Source: Acidilobaceae archaeon UBA158 (GTDB lineage Archaea > Thermoproteota > Thermoprotei_A > Sulfolobales > Acidilobaceae). From it: a DNA stretch of 8,329 bases. The notes below the pieces were generated by a model, which saw only the letters and a list, made by a program, of their open reading frames with translations, was not told the origin of the DNA and did no database searches. A program made the translations under genes and the position numbers. Shown piece by piece: positions 1 to 6,430 of the stretch. Numbering within the stretch: position 1 is the first letter of the stretch; each line of letters starts with the position of its first letter. Location of the stretch: positions 10,033 through 18,361 of the forward strand of contig DAXV01000035.1 of NCBI GenBank assembly GCA_002506595.1, given 5' to 3'.

Positions 1-881
1 ATAGGATATATACCTATTATACCTAAACTTGATAAAGTCGCAAAGCCAAGAGATGAAAATGATGCAAGCAAATAACCCATGAAGCTTAATGCAATGAAAT
101 TATTTATTTTTATTCTACCAAATAAATAGCCAAATAATGAAGATGCTGAAAGAAATAATCCATAACTTATTACTGATAAATAAAATTGGTGCGTAAATTC
201 CTCTGTAGTTATTACTGGAAAACCAAAACTGAATTGTGTGAAACCAAATAAAGTTGTGGATAAAATAATTAATTTTATGACCTTATTTAACCCTTTAAAT
301 GAAGATAAAATAGAGACGTTTTTATTTATTGTTTTACCTGCTTTTGATGTTGATAAAATTAAAGTGGAAATAGTAATAGGGATTGATGTTATTAATAGAA
401 GATATTTAATAGGAAACTTAAAATACAACAAAATCGCTGTATAAGTTATTGCAAAAACTGCTCCTAAAATGTCTAAACTGTGAAGAATTCCAAAAGCCTT
501 TGCTCTTTCATGCTGCTCACTAACTTCAGTTACCATAGCCCTCCTTATGGGGGATCTAAAATTTCTAAACCACCATGGAATCATAAAAATTAGTAATGCT
601 TCCCACCAATATTTTGAAAACCCAACTAATGATATAAATATTATCATAGCATTACCGAAAACAGCCATTTTCTTTCTTCCAAATCTATCTCCTGCATTAC
701 CTCCTATCAATCCCATTAGACTGCCAATTCCATAATTTAATGCTTCAGCAATTCCATAAAGCCAAATAGGCGCTTTTAAAATTATAACAAAAATTAATGG
801 AAACATAACAACAGCTACTTGGTATCCTAAATCTGCAAAAAATGCTGAAAAAGCTAATTTATATACTTCCTTTTTTATCAT
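1..881 (-). CDS. MFS transporter, 5' part (C-terminus beyond window edge)
   Basis: This is an integral membrane transporter of the major facilitator superfamily. The frame is open from the start codon to the window edge, giving 293 codons of about 390-420 expected, so roughly the last quarter is outside. Translation starts MIKKEVYKLAFSAFFADLGY. The loop between helices 2 and 3 carries a good MFS motif A, GGNAGDRFGRKK, at residues 60-71. A second family-like stretch, RSPIRRAMVTEV (109-120), follows helix 4. About eight or nine hydrophobic segments are visible, with a polar central loop near residues 179-200. Two in-frame starts exist. The ATG at 881 has GAGGG five bases upstream. The ATG at 893 would add MRVC and could be leaderless. 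I prefer 881. The gene is divergent from the KaiC-like ATPase. The substrate cannot be read from the sequence; drug or metabolite export and sugar or organic acid uptake are all possible. Confidence 0.9.
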   Translation of the reverse strand, partial: MIKKEVYKLAFSAFFADLGYQVAVVMFPLIFVIILKAPIWLYGIAEALNYGIGSLMGLIGGNAGDRFGRKKMAVFGNAMIIFISLVGFSKYWWEALLIFMIPWWFRNFRSPIRRAMVTEVSEQHERAKAFGILHSLDILGAVFAITYTAILLYFKFPIKYLLLITSIPITISTLILSTSKAGKTINKNVSILSSFKGLNKVIKLIILSTTLFGFTQFSFGFPVITTEEFTHQFYLSVISYGLFLSASSLFGYLFGRIKINNFIALSFMGYLLASFSSLGFATLSSLGIIGIYP

Positions 882-910
882 ACAGACCCTCATAAAAATA
901 TCTTGTGCAG

Positions 911-920
911 ATGTTTAAAT
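911..920 (-). promoter_or_regulatory. Candidate TATA box for the left-edge MFS gene
   Basis: Read on the minus strand this is ATTTAAACAT, a typical crenarchaeal TTTAAA-core box. Its centre lies about 35 bases before the ATG at 881 and 23 before the alternative ATG at 893. A transcript starting about 27 bases downstream would begin near 889, giving a very short leader to the 881 start. The assignment rests on motif and spacing only. Confidence 0.45.
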
Positions 921-936
921 TGATTTATTAACATTA

Positions 937-958
937 GAAATTTAAGCTTAGAATACCA
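937..958 (+). promoter_or_regulatory. Promoter of the KaiC-like gene with a conserved 18-base block
   Basis: AATTTAAG near 939-946 fits a TATA box 27 bases before a transcript start around 970, which would leave a leader of about 7 bases before the ATG at 978. From 941 the sequence is TTTAAGCTTAGAATACCA. It matches TTTAGGCTTAGAATTCCA before the acyl-CoA synthetase at 16 of 18 positions. The part beyond the TATA-like bases (GCTTAGAATWCCA) lies where archaeal repressors often bind, between TATA box and start. It also sits between two divergent genes and could influence the MFS gene. Confidence 0.5.
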
Positions 959-977
959 TTAAATTATTAGGATATTA

Positions 978-2360
978 ATGAAAGAAACAAATAGATTTAT
1001 CTTTGGCATAGAAGAATTAGATGAAATATTTGGCAATGTTGATCTAGGAAATGTTATTCTTATTGCTGGAAATCCCGGTACAGGAAAAACTACTTTTGCA
1101 TCAAAAATAGCTTATGAAAATATGATAAAATTTGGTTTAAAAACACTTTATATAAGCTTTATTGAGAAAAAAGATGAATATTTTAAAAATTTAAAAAATC
1201 TAGGCTTAGATATTGAAGATCTTGAGAAAAAGGGATTATTCACTTTTTTAGAAGAGATAACATTTACTAATAAAGAATTACTTATAGATCTCTTAAACCA
1301 TTTTCTTGATATAATTGACAAAACTAACTCCAAAATATTAATTATTGATAGTATTTCTTCCCTACTTCAGTTAAGTCAAAATGCAATAGATTTGAGAGAA
1401 ATTTTACATAATCTCTTCTATAGAATATCTAAAGTTAAGGGGATTACTACAATTCTTATTGAAGAAGTCCCATATGGGAGCGATAAAATAGGGTTTGGTA
1501 TAGAGGAATTTTTAGTTGATACAATAATATTTTTAAAAGCCATAGATTTAAAAGGAAAAATGGTTAGAATTGCAGAAATTAAAAAGGCTAGAGGATCAAA
1601 CATTACTTTAACTACAATTCCATTTACAATAAAATATGGGAAGGTAATTTCATTATTATATCCTAAAAAGTCTAATAAAGTAATTAAGCATAAAACTTTA
1701 AATGTAAAATTAGGAAATAATGAATTTCATATAAATACAGGAAGTCAAAATTTAATAATATCACATTTTAAAATAGATTCATTTTCACTCGCATCTTTAA
1801 TTATAGCAGGTGCGCTCATTGGAACACCTTATTTATTGCAAGACATTAAAAGGAAAGTTCTCATTAGGCTTAGAAATAGTGTTACAAATGAATTTTATAA
1901 TCATTTAAAAAATTGTTTAATAAATTTTGGAATACAGAAAAATATTGTTGATGATCTGACAAAAAATTATATTATTGATGGTATAGATCCTAATCAATTT
2001 AATATTGTAGATTATTTTGATCATGTTAAAGAAATTGAAGAAAAAGAAAAACCAGCATTTGTTTTAAATATTGGTTTAGATGAGTTACTTGAAGTGCTAG
2101 CAGATGATAAAATATATCCAACTTTAGAGTTAGATGCATTAACAAGAAGGATAAATAATAACATTACTACACTTTATATAATTAAGGGTACTTTAAAAGA
2201 TTATCAAAAAATACCTTTGACTGAATATTATGATAACGTTTGGTATTTCTATCCAACAAAAGATAACAAGCTTAATATAAGGCCATTTAGAATTAAAATG
2301 AAGCTGTTTTCTAATGAAATTTATACTGTAGATATAAAAAGTATTCCATGTTTTTCCTAA
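978..2360 (+). CDS. KaiC/RAD55-like RecA-superfamily ATPase with a degenerate second half
   Basis: This is a 460-residue cytosolic P-loop ATPase of the KaiC/RAD55 (COG0467-type) group, a family usually tied to regulation or signalling rather than DNA repair. The first half is intact: Walker A GNPGTGKTT (31-39), a KaiC-like acidic position after strand 2 (YISFIE, E63, with one Glu where KaiC has two), Walker B ILIIDSISSL (120-129, D124), and a terminal K-x-R-G-S element (K203, R205). Residues 252-441 look like a decayed copy of the first half. GSQNLIISHFKIDSFSLAS aligns with the P-loop region, but the glycines and lysine are gone. FVLNIGLDELL aligns with Walker B without its Asp. ITTLYII matches ITTILIE. 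The ATG at 978 has AGGA just upstream and lies a few bases from the predicted transcript start. Archaeal relatives are sometimes labelled GvpD-like, but no gas vesicle genes are near. The biological role is unknown. Confidence 0.85.
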   Translation: MKETNRFIFGIEELDEIFGNVDLGNVILIAGNPGTGKTTFASKIAYENMIKFGLKTLYISFIEKKDEYFKNLKNLGLDIEDLEKKGLFTFLEEITFTNKELLIDLLNHFLDIIDKTNSKILIIDSISSLLQLSQNAIDLREILHNLFYRISKVKGITTILIEEVPYGSDKIGFGIEEFLVDTIIFLKAIDLKGKMVRIAEIKKARGSNITLTTIPFTIKYGKVISLLYPKKSNKVIKHKTLNVKLGNNEFHINTGSQNLIISHFKIDSFSLASLIIAGALIGTPYLLQDIKRKVLIRLRNSVTNEFYNHLKNCLINFGIQKNIVDDLTKNYIIDGIDPNQFNIVDYFDHVKEIEEKEKPAFVLNIGLDELLEVLADDKIYPTLELDALTRRINNNITTLYIIKGTLKDYQKIPLTEYYDNVWYFYPTKDNKLNIRPFRIKMKLFSNEIYTVDIKSIPCFS

Positions 2361-2419
2361 ATAAGCAATAAATAATGTTTTCATATACAAAGAGTTAAAA
2401 ATTTTATGATTCTAAATAA

Positions 2420-2438
2420 AACTTTTAAAATAAAAGTT
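2420..2438. repeat. AT-rich inverted repeat (8-bp stem) between the ATPase and synthetase genes
   Basis: AACTTTTA and TAAAAGTT flank three A bases, giving a perfect 8-bp stem. It lies 60 bp after the ATPase stop codon and about 80 bp before the conserved promoter block of the next gene. It could be a weak hairpin at a transcript end or a binding site for a dimeric regulator. In DNA this rich in A and T it could also be chance. Archaeal termination normally relies on T-tracts, so a terminator reading is not strong. Confidence 0.4.
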
Positions 2439-2498
2439 AGTTAACATTCTTAGTAAATTATAGCAATTAGATATTAATTAAACTATAATTTAAAAAAC

Positions 2499-2518
2499 TT
2501 TTTAGGCTTAGAATTCCA
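2499..2518 (+). promoter_or_regulatory. Promoter region of the acyl-CoA synthetase gene with the conserved block
   Basis: TTTTTAGG at 2499-2506 could be a TATA box giving a start near 2529 and a 15-base leader. A stronger-looking box, TATAATTTAAAA at about 2484-2495, would start transcripts near 2517 instead. From 2501, TTTAGGCTTAGAATTCCA repeats the block before the KaiC-like gene. The block begins 43 bases before this start codon and 37 before that of the ATPase. The TATA assignment is uncertain, but the sequence match is directly visible. Confidence 0.5.
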
Positions 2519-2532
2519 AAATAATATACGGC

Positions 2533-2537
2533 GTGAT
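2533..2537 (+). promoter_or_regulatory. Shine-Dalgarno site of the acyl-CoA synthetase gene
   Basis: GTGAT ends six bases before the ATG at 2544. It is complementary to the archaeal 16S rRNA tail (SD consensus GGTGAT), which supports this start codon. Confidence 0.55.
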
Positions 2538-2543
2538 ACTTTT

Positions 2544-4244
2544 ATGTATATTGAAAAGAATCCAAATAATTCCTCAGGTATAGAATTAGAGAAACTTTTT
2601 TCTGAAATAACAGATGAAAATGTTAGAGAACTTAGAAAAAGATATAATAAAATAAGAAGATGGGTAATTGCTGATTTTTTAAGAAGGAATGCAAGAAAAT
2701 ATCCAGAAAAAACTGCACTTATATTTAATCATCCTAATGGTAGTGAAATTAAGCTAACATATGGACAATTAGACCAAGAAGCAAATAAATTTGCAAATGC
2801 TATTTTAAATCTTGGATTGAAAAAGTATGATCGTGTTGCTATTTTGGCTCATAATACTCTACATCATGTGATTACTATCTTTGGAAGTGCAAAATCTGGA
2901 ACAATATATTTGGGTTTAAATTATTTGTTATATGGAAAAGATTTGGCATATGCAATAAACCATTCAGAAACAAAAGTTCTAATAGTAGAAGATAGTTTAT
3001 ATCCAAGAATAGAACCTGTTATTAAGGATCTTAAAACAGTAGAGCTCTTTTTGTGGTCTAATCAAGGTGCAAATATTGAGCCTCCAAAAGATTGGATAGA
3101 TCTTGATAATTTCTATAAAAAAGGTAGCAATTCTGAACCTGATACTATATTAAATATAGAAGATCCAGTTCAAATGACATATACAAGTGGAACGGAAAGC
3201 TTACCAAAGGCAGTTGTTCATACTAATGAGTCTTTAATCGCACATTATGTAGGAACTATAATCGATGGAGATTATAAGCCAGACGACATTCTATTAAACG
3301 TTATGCCTATTTATCATTGTGCACAAAGGGATGTGTTTATGATGCCAATATTCTATATAGGTGGAACAAACATACTTTTAAAGGAACCAAATGTTGATTT
3401 AATACTTGAATATATTAATAAATATAAACCTACGATGTTGTTTTTAGCTCCAACTGTTTGGATCAGTATTTTAAGACATCCAAAAATTAATAACTATGAT
3501 CTTAGCTCACTTAAGAAAGTTTATTATGGCGCATCAATTTTTCCCGAAGAGCCGCTTAAAGAATTAATGAAAATGCTACCGCAAGCAAGGTTTTTCAATT
3601 ATTATGGCCAGACCGAGCTTGCTCCATACCATACTGTTGCTAATCATGAAGAAATTTTAAGTTGTCCCCGTACTGCCGGAAGATCTGGATTAAACCTCGA
3701 ATCAAGACTAGAGGATGAAAATAATAACGAAATTACACAAATTGGAGTACCTGGAGAAATTACTGCTAGAGGTCCTCATGTTATGCTAATGTATTTCAAA
3801 AATCCTGAAAAGACTGAAGAAGCATTTAAAGGAGGATGGTTCCATAGTGGAGATATTGCTATAATGCATAAATGGGGATATTTTGAAATTGTAGACAGAA
3901 AGAAAGATATGATAAAGACCGGCGGAGAAAATGTTGCATCTAGAGAAGTAGAAGAATGTATTTATAAACATCCAAACGTTTGGGAAGTAGCAGTTGTTGG
4001 TCTACCACATGAAAAATGGATAGAAGCAGTAACAGCATTTGTAGTTCCTAAACCTGGCAAAGATATAAATCCAAACGAAATTATTGAATTATGTAGGAAA
4101 GAACTTTCACCTTTTAAAGTACCCAAGGCAGTTATGATAATTAAACCAGAAGAATTACCAAAATCACCATCTGGGAAAATTTTAAAGAGAGATTTAAGAG
4201 ACAAATATAAAGATTTTTACTTAAAACAAAATACGTTGAAATAA
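2544..4244 (+). CDS. AMP-forming acyl-CoA synthetase (ANL superfamily)
   Basis: This soluble enzyme activates a carboxylic acid with ATP to an acyl-AMP and transfers the acyl group to CoA. All core motifs of the adenylate-forming family are present in 566 residues, a normal length. They are the phosphate loop YTSGTESLPKA (213-223), the A5 motif YYGQTE (353-358), HSGD (434-437, adenosine-binding Asp), the hinge region DRKKDMIKTGGEN (451-463), and PKSPSGKILKRDL (539-551) with the catalytic Lys545. The phosphate loop differs from the usual YTSGTTGxPKG by Glu, Ser and a final Ala. The N-terminal 40 residues are charged and are followed by the standard WVIADFLRRNARKYPEKTALIF entry to the fold. Medium- or long-chain fatty acyl or aryl acids are the likeliest substrates; the acyl pocket cannot be read reliably. 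The gene has its own promoter and is convergent with the MFS gene at 4464-5630. Confidence 0.93.
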   Translation: MYIEKNPNNSSGIELEKLFSEITDENVRELRKRYNKIRRWVIADFLRRNARKYPEKTALIFNHPNGSEIKLTYGQLDQEANKFANAILNLGLKKYDRVAILAHNTLHHVITIFGSAKSGTIYLGLNYLLYGKDLAYAINHSETKVLIVEDSLYPRIEPVIKDLKTVELFLWSNQGANIEPPKDWIDLDNFYKKGSNSEPDTILNIEDPVQMTYTSGTESLPKAVVHTNESLIAHYVGTIIDGDYKPDDILLNVMPIYHCAQRDVFMMPIFYIGGTNILLKEPNVDLILEYINKYKPTMLFLAPTVWISILRHPKINNYDLSSLKKVYYGASIFPEEPLKELMKMLPQARFFNYYGQTELAPYHTVANHEEILSCPRTAGRSGLNLESRLEDENNNEITQIGVPGEITARGPHVMLMYFKNPEKTEEAFKGGWFHSGDIAIMHKWGYFEIVDRKKDMIKTGGENVASREVEECIYKHPNVWEVAVVGLPHEKWIEAVTAFVVPKPGKDINPNEIIELCRKELSPFKVPKAVMIIKPEELPKSPSGKILKRDLRDKYKDFYLKQNTLK

Positions 4245-4463
4245 AATTATAAATGAGAAATATAAACCTTTCTTTTATCAATATCAGCTTATAGCTGGAA
4301 TTGTAATTTATGCTAAATATACACTTATTTGATTTATATCAAACTATATTTTGGTAGATCTTTACTATAGAATTAAAAATTTAATATCTTAATTCTCCTA
4401 ATGCTCTATCCATAAAGTATTATAATAGATTTTATATATGTATCAAAGAATAGAAAATTAACA
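4245..4463. other. Convergent intergenic region with T-rich candidate transcript ends
   Basis: The rightward synthetase and the leftward MFS gene end towards each other here. On the plus strand CCTTTCTTTTATC (about 4268-4280) is a T-rich tract suited to archaeal termination. It is followed by a short hairpin, CAGCT-TAT-AGCTG (4285-4297). On the minus strand a T-rich stretch (complement of about 4444-4460) follows the MFS stop. No ORF or RNA gene is visible between them. Confidence 0.35.
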
Positions 4464-5630
4464 TCATTTCTTTAAAAGTTTCATGTAAAGTATTCCACCA
4501 ATAGCCTGAAAAATTCCTCCTATAAACAAAGACAAAGGGGAATCTATTTCCATTAAATATCCGCTAAGTCCTGAGCTCATTTGTGATACCCTAGTAGCAA
4601 TACCTTGTAAACTTGATGCAGTTCCATAATCTTCTGATGATACGCCTCTAATATTTACAGCAGTTCTATTGGGTGCCCCAAATCCTGCATTAAAACCTCT
4701 TATAATATAAATAAGTGAAGCTAAGAAAAAGAAAGGCGAAAATGCCATAGCAATTAAAAATATTCCATTTAAAATTCTTGTTATGGATGCAGCCTTTAGT
4801 GTTTCAAAAAATAATTTGGTAGCAGTAAAAGATCCTAAAGATGTTGCGATATAATTTAATGTAAATACTACCCCTATTAATGAGGGAGAAACATGATAGC
4901 ATATGGAAAACCATAATGGTAATAATGGTATTGCCATACCTACACCAAATCCAGCAAAAGAATTTGCTATTATAACTTTAGAAATGTATCTAAAACTAGA
5001 AACTTTCATGATTTTGCTTGTTTTTATTGGCCTTGGCCTTTCTTTTACTAAAAAAACACTTATTAATGACCCTAAAAGCAATAGGAAAGAAATTAAGAAA
5101 AGGAATTTATAATTGCCTATCTTACCAAAAGGCAAATATGAACTAATAGATAGCATCAAACTACCTCCAACAGCTGAAATTGATCCAAGAAATGTAAGGT
5201 ATCCTATTTTCTCTATTCTTTCTTTTTCATCTTCCCAATTACTCATAACTAATGCCGTCAATCCTGGAGAATAAACTCCCCTCAAACCACCAGCTGTTCC
5301 TCCAATGCCAGCTATAATTAAAGCTATTGTAATAAATATTAAATTTCTAGTTAATGAAAGAGTTAAAACTCCTATAACAGCAAAGCTATCGCCTATTATT
5401 ATTGCTTTTTTATAACCTTTTCTGTCTCCAAATAATCCTAATAGAAAAGAAAGGACGGAACTAAATGCTATAACTCCTGCAAATATAATTCCAATAATTA
5501 ATGGTTTAATCCCAATTAACGAAAGATACAATGATGAAGACAATGTAACAAATATTAAACCAATACTCCTTAAAACTCTAGATATTGCTAAATATTTAAA
5601 ACCGTACTTCACCCAATTGCACCAAAACAT
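4464..5630 (-). CDS. MFS transporter, complete
   Basis: This is a 388-residue integral membrane transporter, full length for a 12-helix major facilitator protein. Hydrophobic segments run through the whole chain, in two halves joined by a basic loop near residues 195-213 (KERPRPIKTSKIMK). Motif A, GLFGDRKGYKK, is at 65-75 after helix 2. The related positions RGVYSPGLTALV (117-128) and RGFNAGFGAPNRTAV (311-325) follow helices 4 and 10, showing the inner symmetry of the fold. The ATG at 5630 is the most upstream start. A GTG at residue 7 is an alternative if transcription starts nearer the closest TATA-like box. It is clearly different in sequence from the MFS gene at the left edge, so the two are not a recent duplication. 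The substrate is unknown. It lies downstream of the orphan membrane protein with a 127-bp gap that probably has its own promoter. Confidence 0.92.
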   Translation of the reverse strand: MFWCNWVKYGFKYLAISRVLRSIGLIFVTLSSSLYLSLIGIKPLIIGIIFAGVIAFSSVLSFLLGLFGDRKGYKKAIIIGDSFAVIGVLTLSLTRNLIFITIALIIAGIGGTAGGLRGVYSPGLTALVMSNWEDEKERIEKIGYLTFLGSISAVGGSLMLSISSYLPFGKIGNYKFLFLISFLLLLGSLISVFLVKERPRPIKTSKIMKVSSFRYISKVIIANSFAGFGVGMAIPLLPLWFSICYHVSPSLIGVVFTLNYIATSLGSFTATKLFFETLKAASITRILNGIFLIAMAFSPFFFLASLIYIIRGFNAGFGAPNRTAVNIRGVSSEDYGTASSLQGIATRVSQMSSGLSGYLMEIDSPLSLFIGGIFQAIGGILYMKLLKK

Positions 5631-5647
5631 TATTTCATAAATTGTTG

Positions 5648-5664
5648 CTTAAAATGTTTTATCT
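5648..5664 (-). promoter_or_regulatory. Candidate TATA elements for the complete MFS gene
   Basis: On the minus strand the sequence reads GATAAAACATTTTAAGC. ATAAAACAT is centred about 30 bases before the ATG at 5630, giving a nearly leaderless transcript. TTTTAAG is centred only 21 bases before it and would favour the GTG at residue 7. The choice cannot be settled from sequence. Confidence 0.35.
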
Positions 5665-5757
5665 GATTAGATAATATGAAATATAACTTCATTATTTATT
5701 AATTATTCTATTTTCTTCTGCTTTCATAATTTATTTAATATATAATGCTTAAAGTAG

Positions 5758-6324
5758 TTATAATATTTTTTTATGTCTTCTAACAATTTTACCCATTAAT
5801 TCATTATAAATTACCATAAAAATAATTAGCGCAAAAATAATTTGACCAATAATTCTTGACATAAAATTCAATGCAAAACTTACTAAAAATATAATACCCA
5901 TATAGAATCTTATTTTTATTTGATGCTTCAGAATTTTTAATGATTGTTGATCCATTGTTTTTTCATAATTTTTCAAAATATCTCTAAGCATTAAAAACCA
6001 CAAAAAAGCTAAAACAGCAAAAGTTCCTGATAAATAAAATGTATCTTGGCTTCTTAATACTTCAGGTATAAGGGAAATTATTATTAATAATAACACATCA
6101 TATAATGGAAATGAATCGGTTTTTATTGGATATTTAAATCTATCTCTTATATATCTCCACCAAAACCATATTACTAATACATTTACAATAACATAATTTA
6201 TAATTTCTCCTAAACTAATCATATAATTATTTAACGACTCAGCATTAAACGCTAATGCTATTGCAACTATCATAGTTGATAATTCTAATATTAATACATT
6301 AGTTGTTAGCTTTTCTTCACTCAA
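5758..6324 (-). CDS. Orphan multi-spanning membrane protein with a TTG start
   Basis: I do not recognise this 188-residue protein. It has five or six hydrophobic segments, at about 11-27, 37-56, 76-91, 98-113, 139-155 and 158-175. A basic stretch (RYIRDRFKYPIK, 57-68) and a charged loop (114-138) lie between them, and the tail is basic (KIVRRHKKIL). The layout of WFWWRYIRDR after helix 2 recalls, only in general shape, small channel-like families such as bacterial TMEM175; this is a weak guess. The start is TTG at 6324. An in-frame TAA lies directly before it and the first in-frame ATG is at residue 18, inside helix 1. A strong TATA box about 32 bases upstream makes TTG the natural, almost leaderless start. 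The gene lies between the amidohydrolase and the MFS transporter on the same strand, with separate spacers. Confidence 0.75.
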   Translation of the reverse strand: MSEEKLTTNVLILELSTMIVAIALAFNAESLNNYMISLGEIINYVIVNVLVIWFWWRYIRDRFKYPIKTDSFPLYDVLLLIIISLIPEVLRSQDTFYLSGTFAVLAFLWFLMLRDILKNYEKTMDQQSLKILKHQIKIRFYMGIIFLVSFALNFMSRIIGQIIFALIIFMVIYNELMGKIVRRHKKIL

Positions 6325-6351
6325 TTATTTTCCCATTTATAGTAAGGTTGC

Positions 6352-6361
6352 ATATATAAAA
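6352..6361 (-). promoter_or_regulatory. TATA box for the orphan membrane protein
   Basis: The minus strand reads TTTTATATAT, centred about 32 bases before the TTG at 6324. This predicts a start near 6329 and a leader of about five bases. A neighbouring ACTTTTATATT extends the box upstream and could shift the start to about 6336. The position supports the TTG start over the ATG at residue 18. Confidence 0.5.
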
Positions 6362-6430
6362 TATAAAAGTCTTATCAAATCTTTTTTAAGTTTATTTATT
6401 TTCAATTCATTAATAATTTTAACGATGTAA

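Noticed and set aside
238..735. Two plus-strand open frames (238-444 and 547-735)
   Set aside because: They lie antisense within the left-edge MFS gene, whose minus-strand frame is open throughout and carries motif A and membrane helices.
978..2360. The ATPase as a RadA/RadB recombinase or a gas vesicle regulator
   Set aside because: The acidic KaiC-like residue after strand 2, the K-x-RGS element and the two-half layout favour the KaiC/RAD55 group. No gas vesicle or repair genes are nearby, so a GvpD name would be unsupported.
1148..2390. Minus-strand open frames within the ATPase gene region (1148-1333, 1418-1603, 2193-2390)
   Set aside because: They are antisense shadows of a gene with clear Walker motifs, and their products look like no family.
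3786..4204. Minus-strand frames within the acyl-CoA synthetase
   Set aside because: They are opposite the conserved A7-A10 motifs of the real gene.
4285..4297. Hairpin CAGCT-TAT-AGCTG as an intrinsic terminator
   Set aside because: The stem is only five base pairs and no T-run follows it directly; archaeal ends depend mainly on T-tracts. It is mentioned only in the intergenic entry.
4903..5112. Plus-strand 69-codon frame
   Set aside because: It is antisense to the complete MFS transporter and has no promoter or family features.
1..5630. The two MFS genes as a recent duplication
   Set aside because: Apart from motif A and general fold positions their sequences differ strongly, including the N-terminal helices and the central loop.
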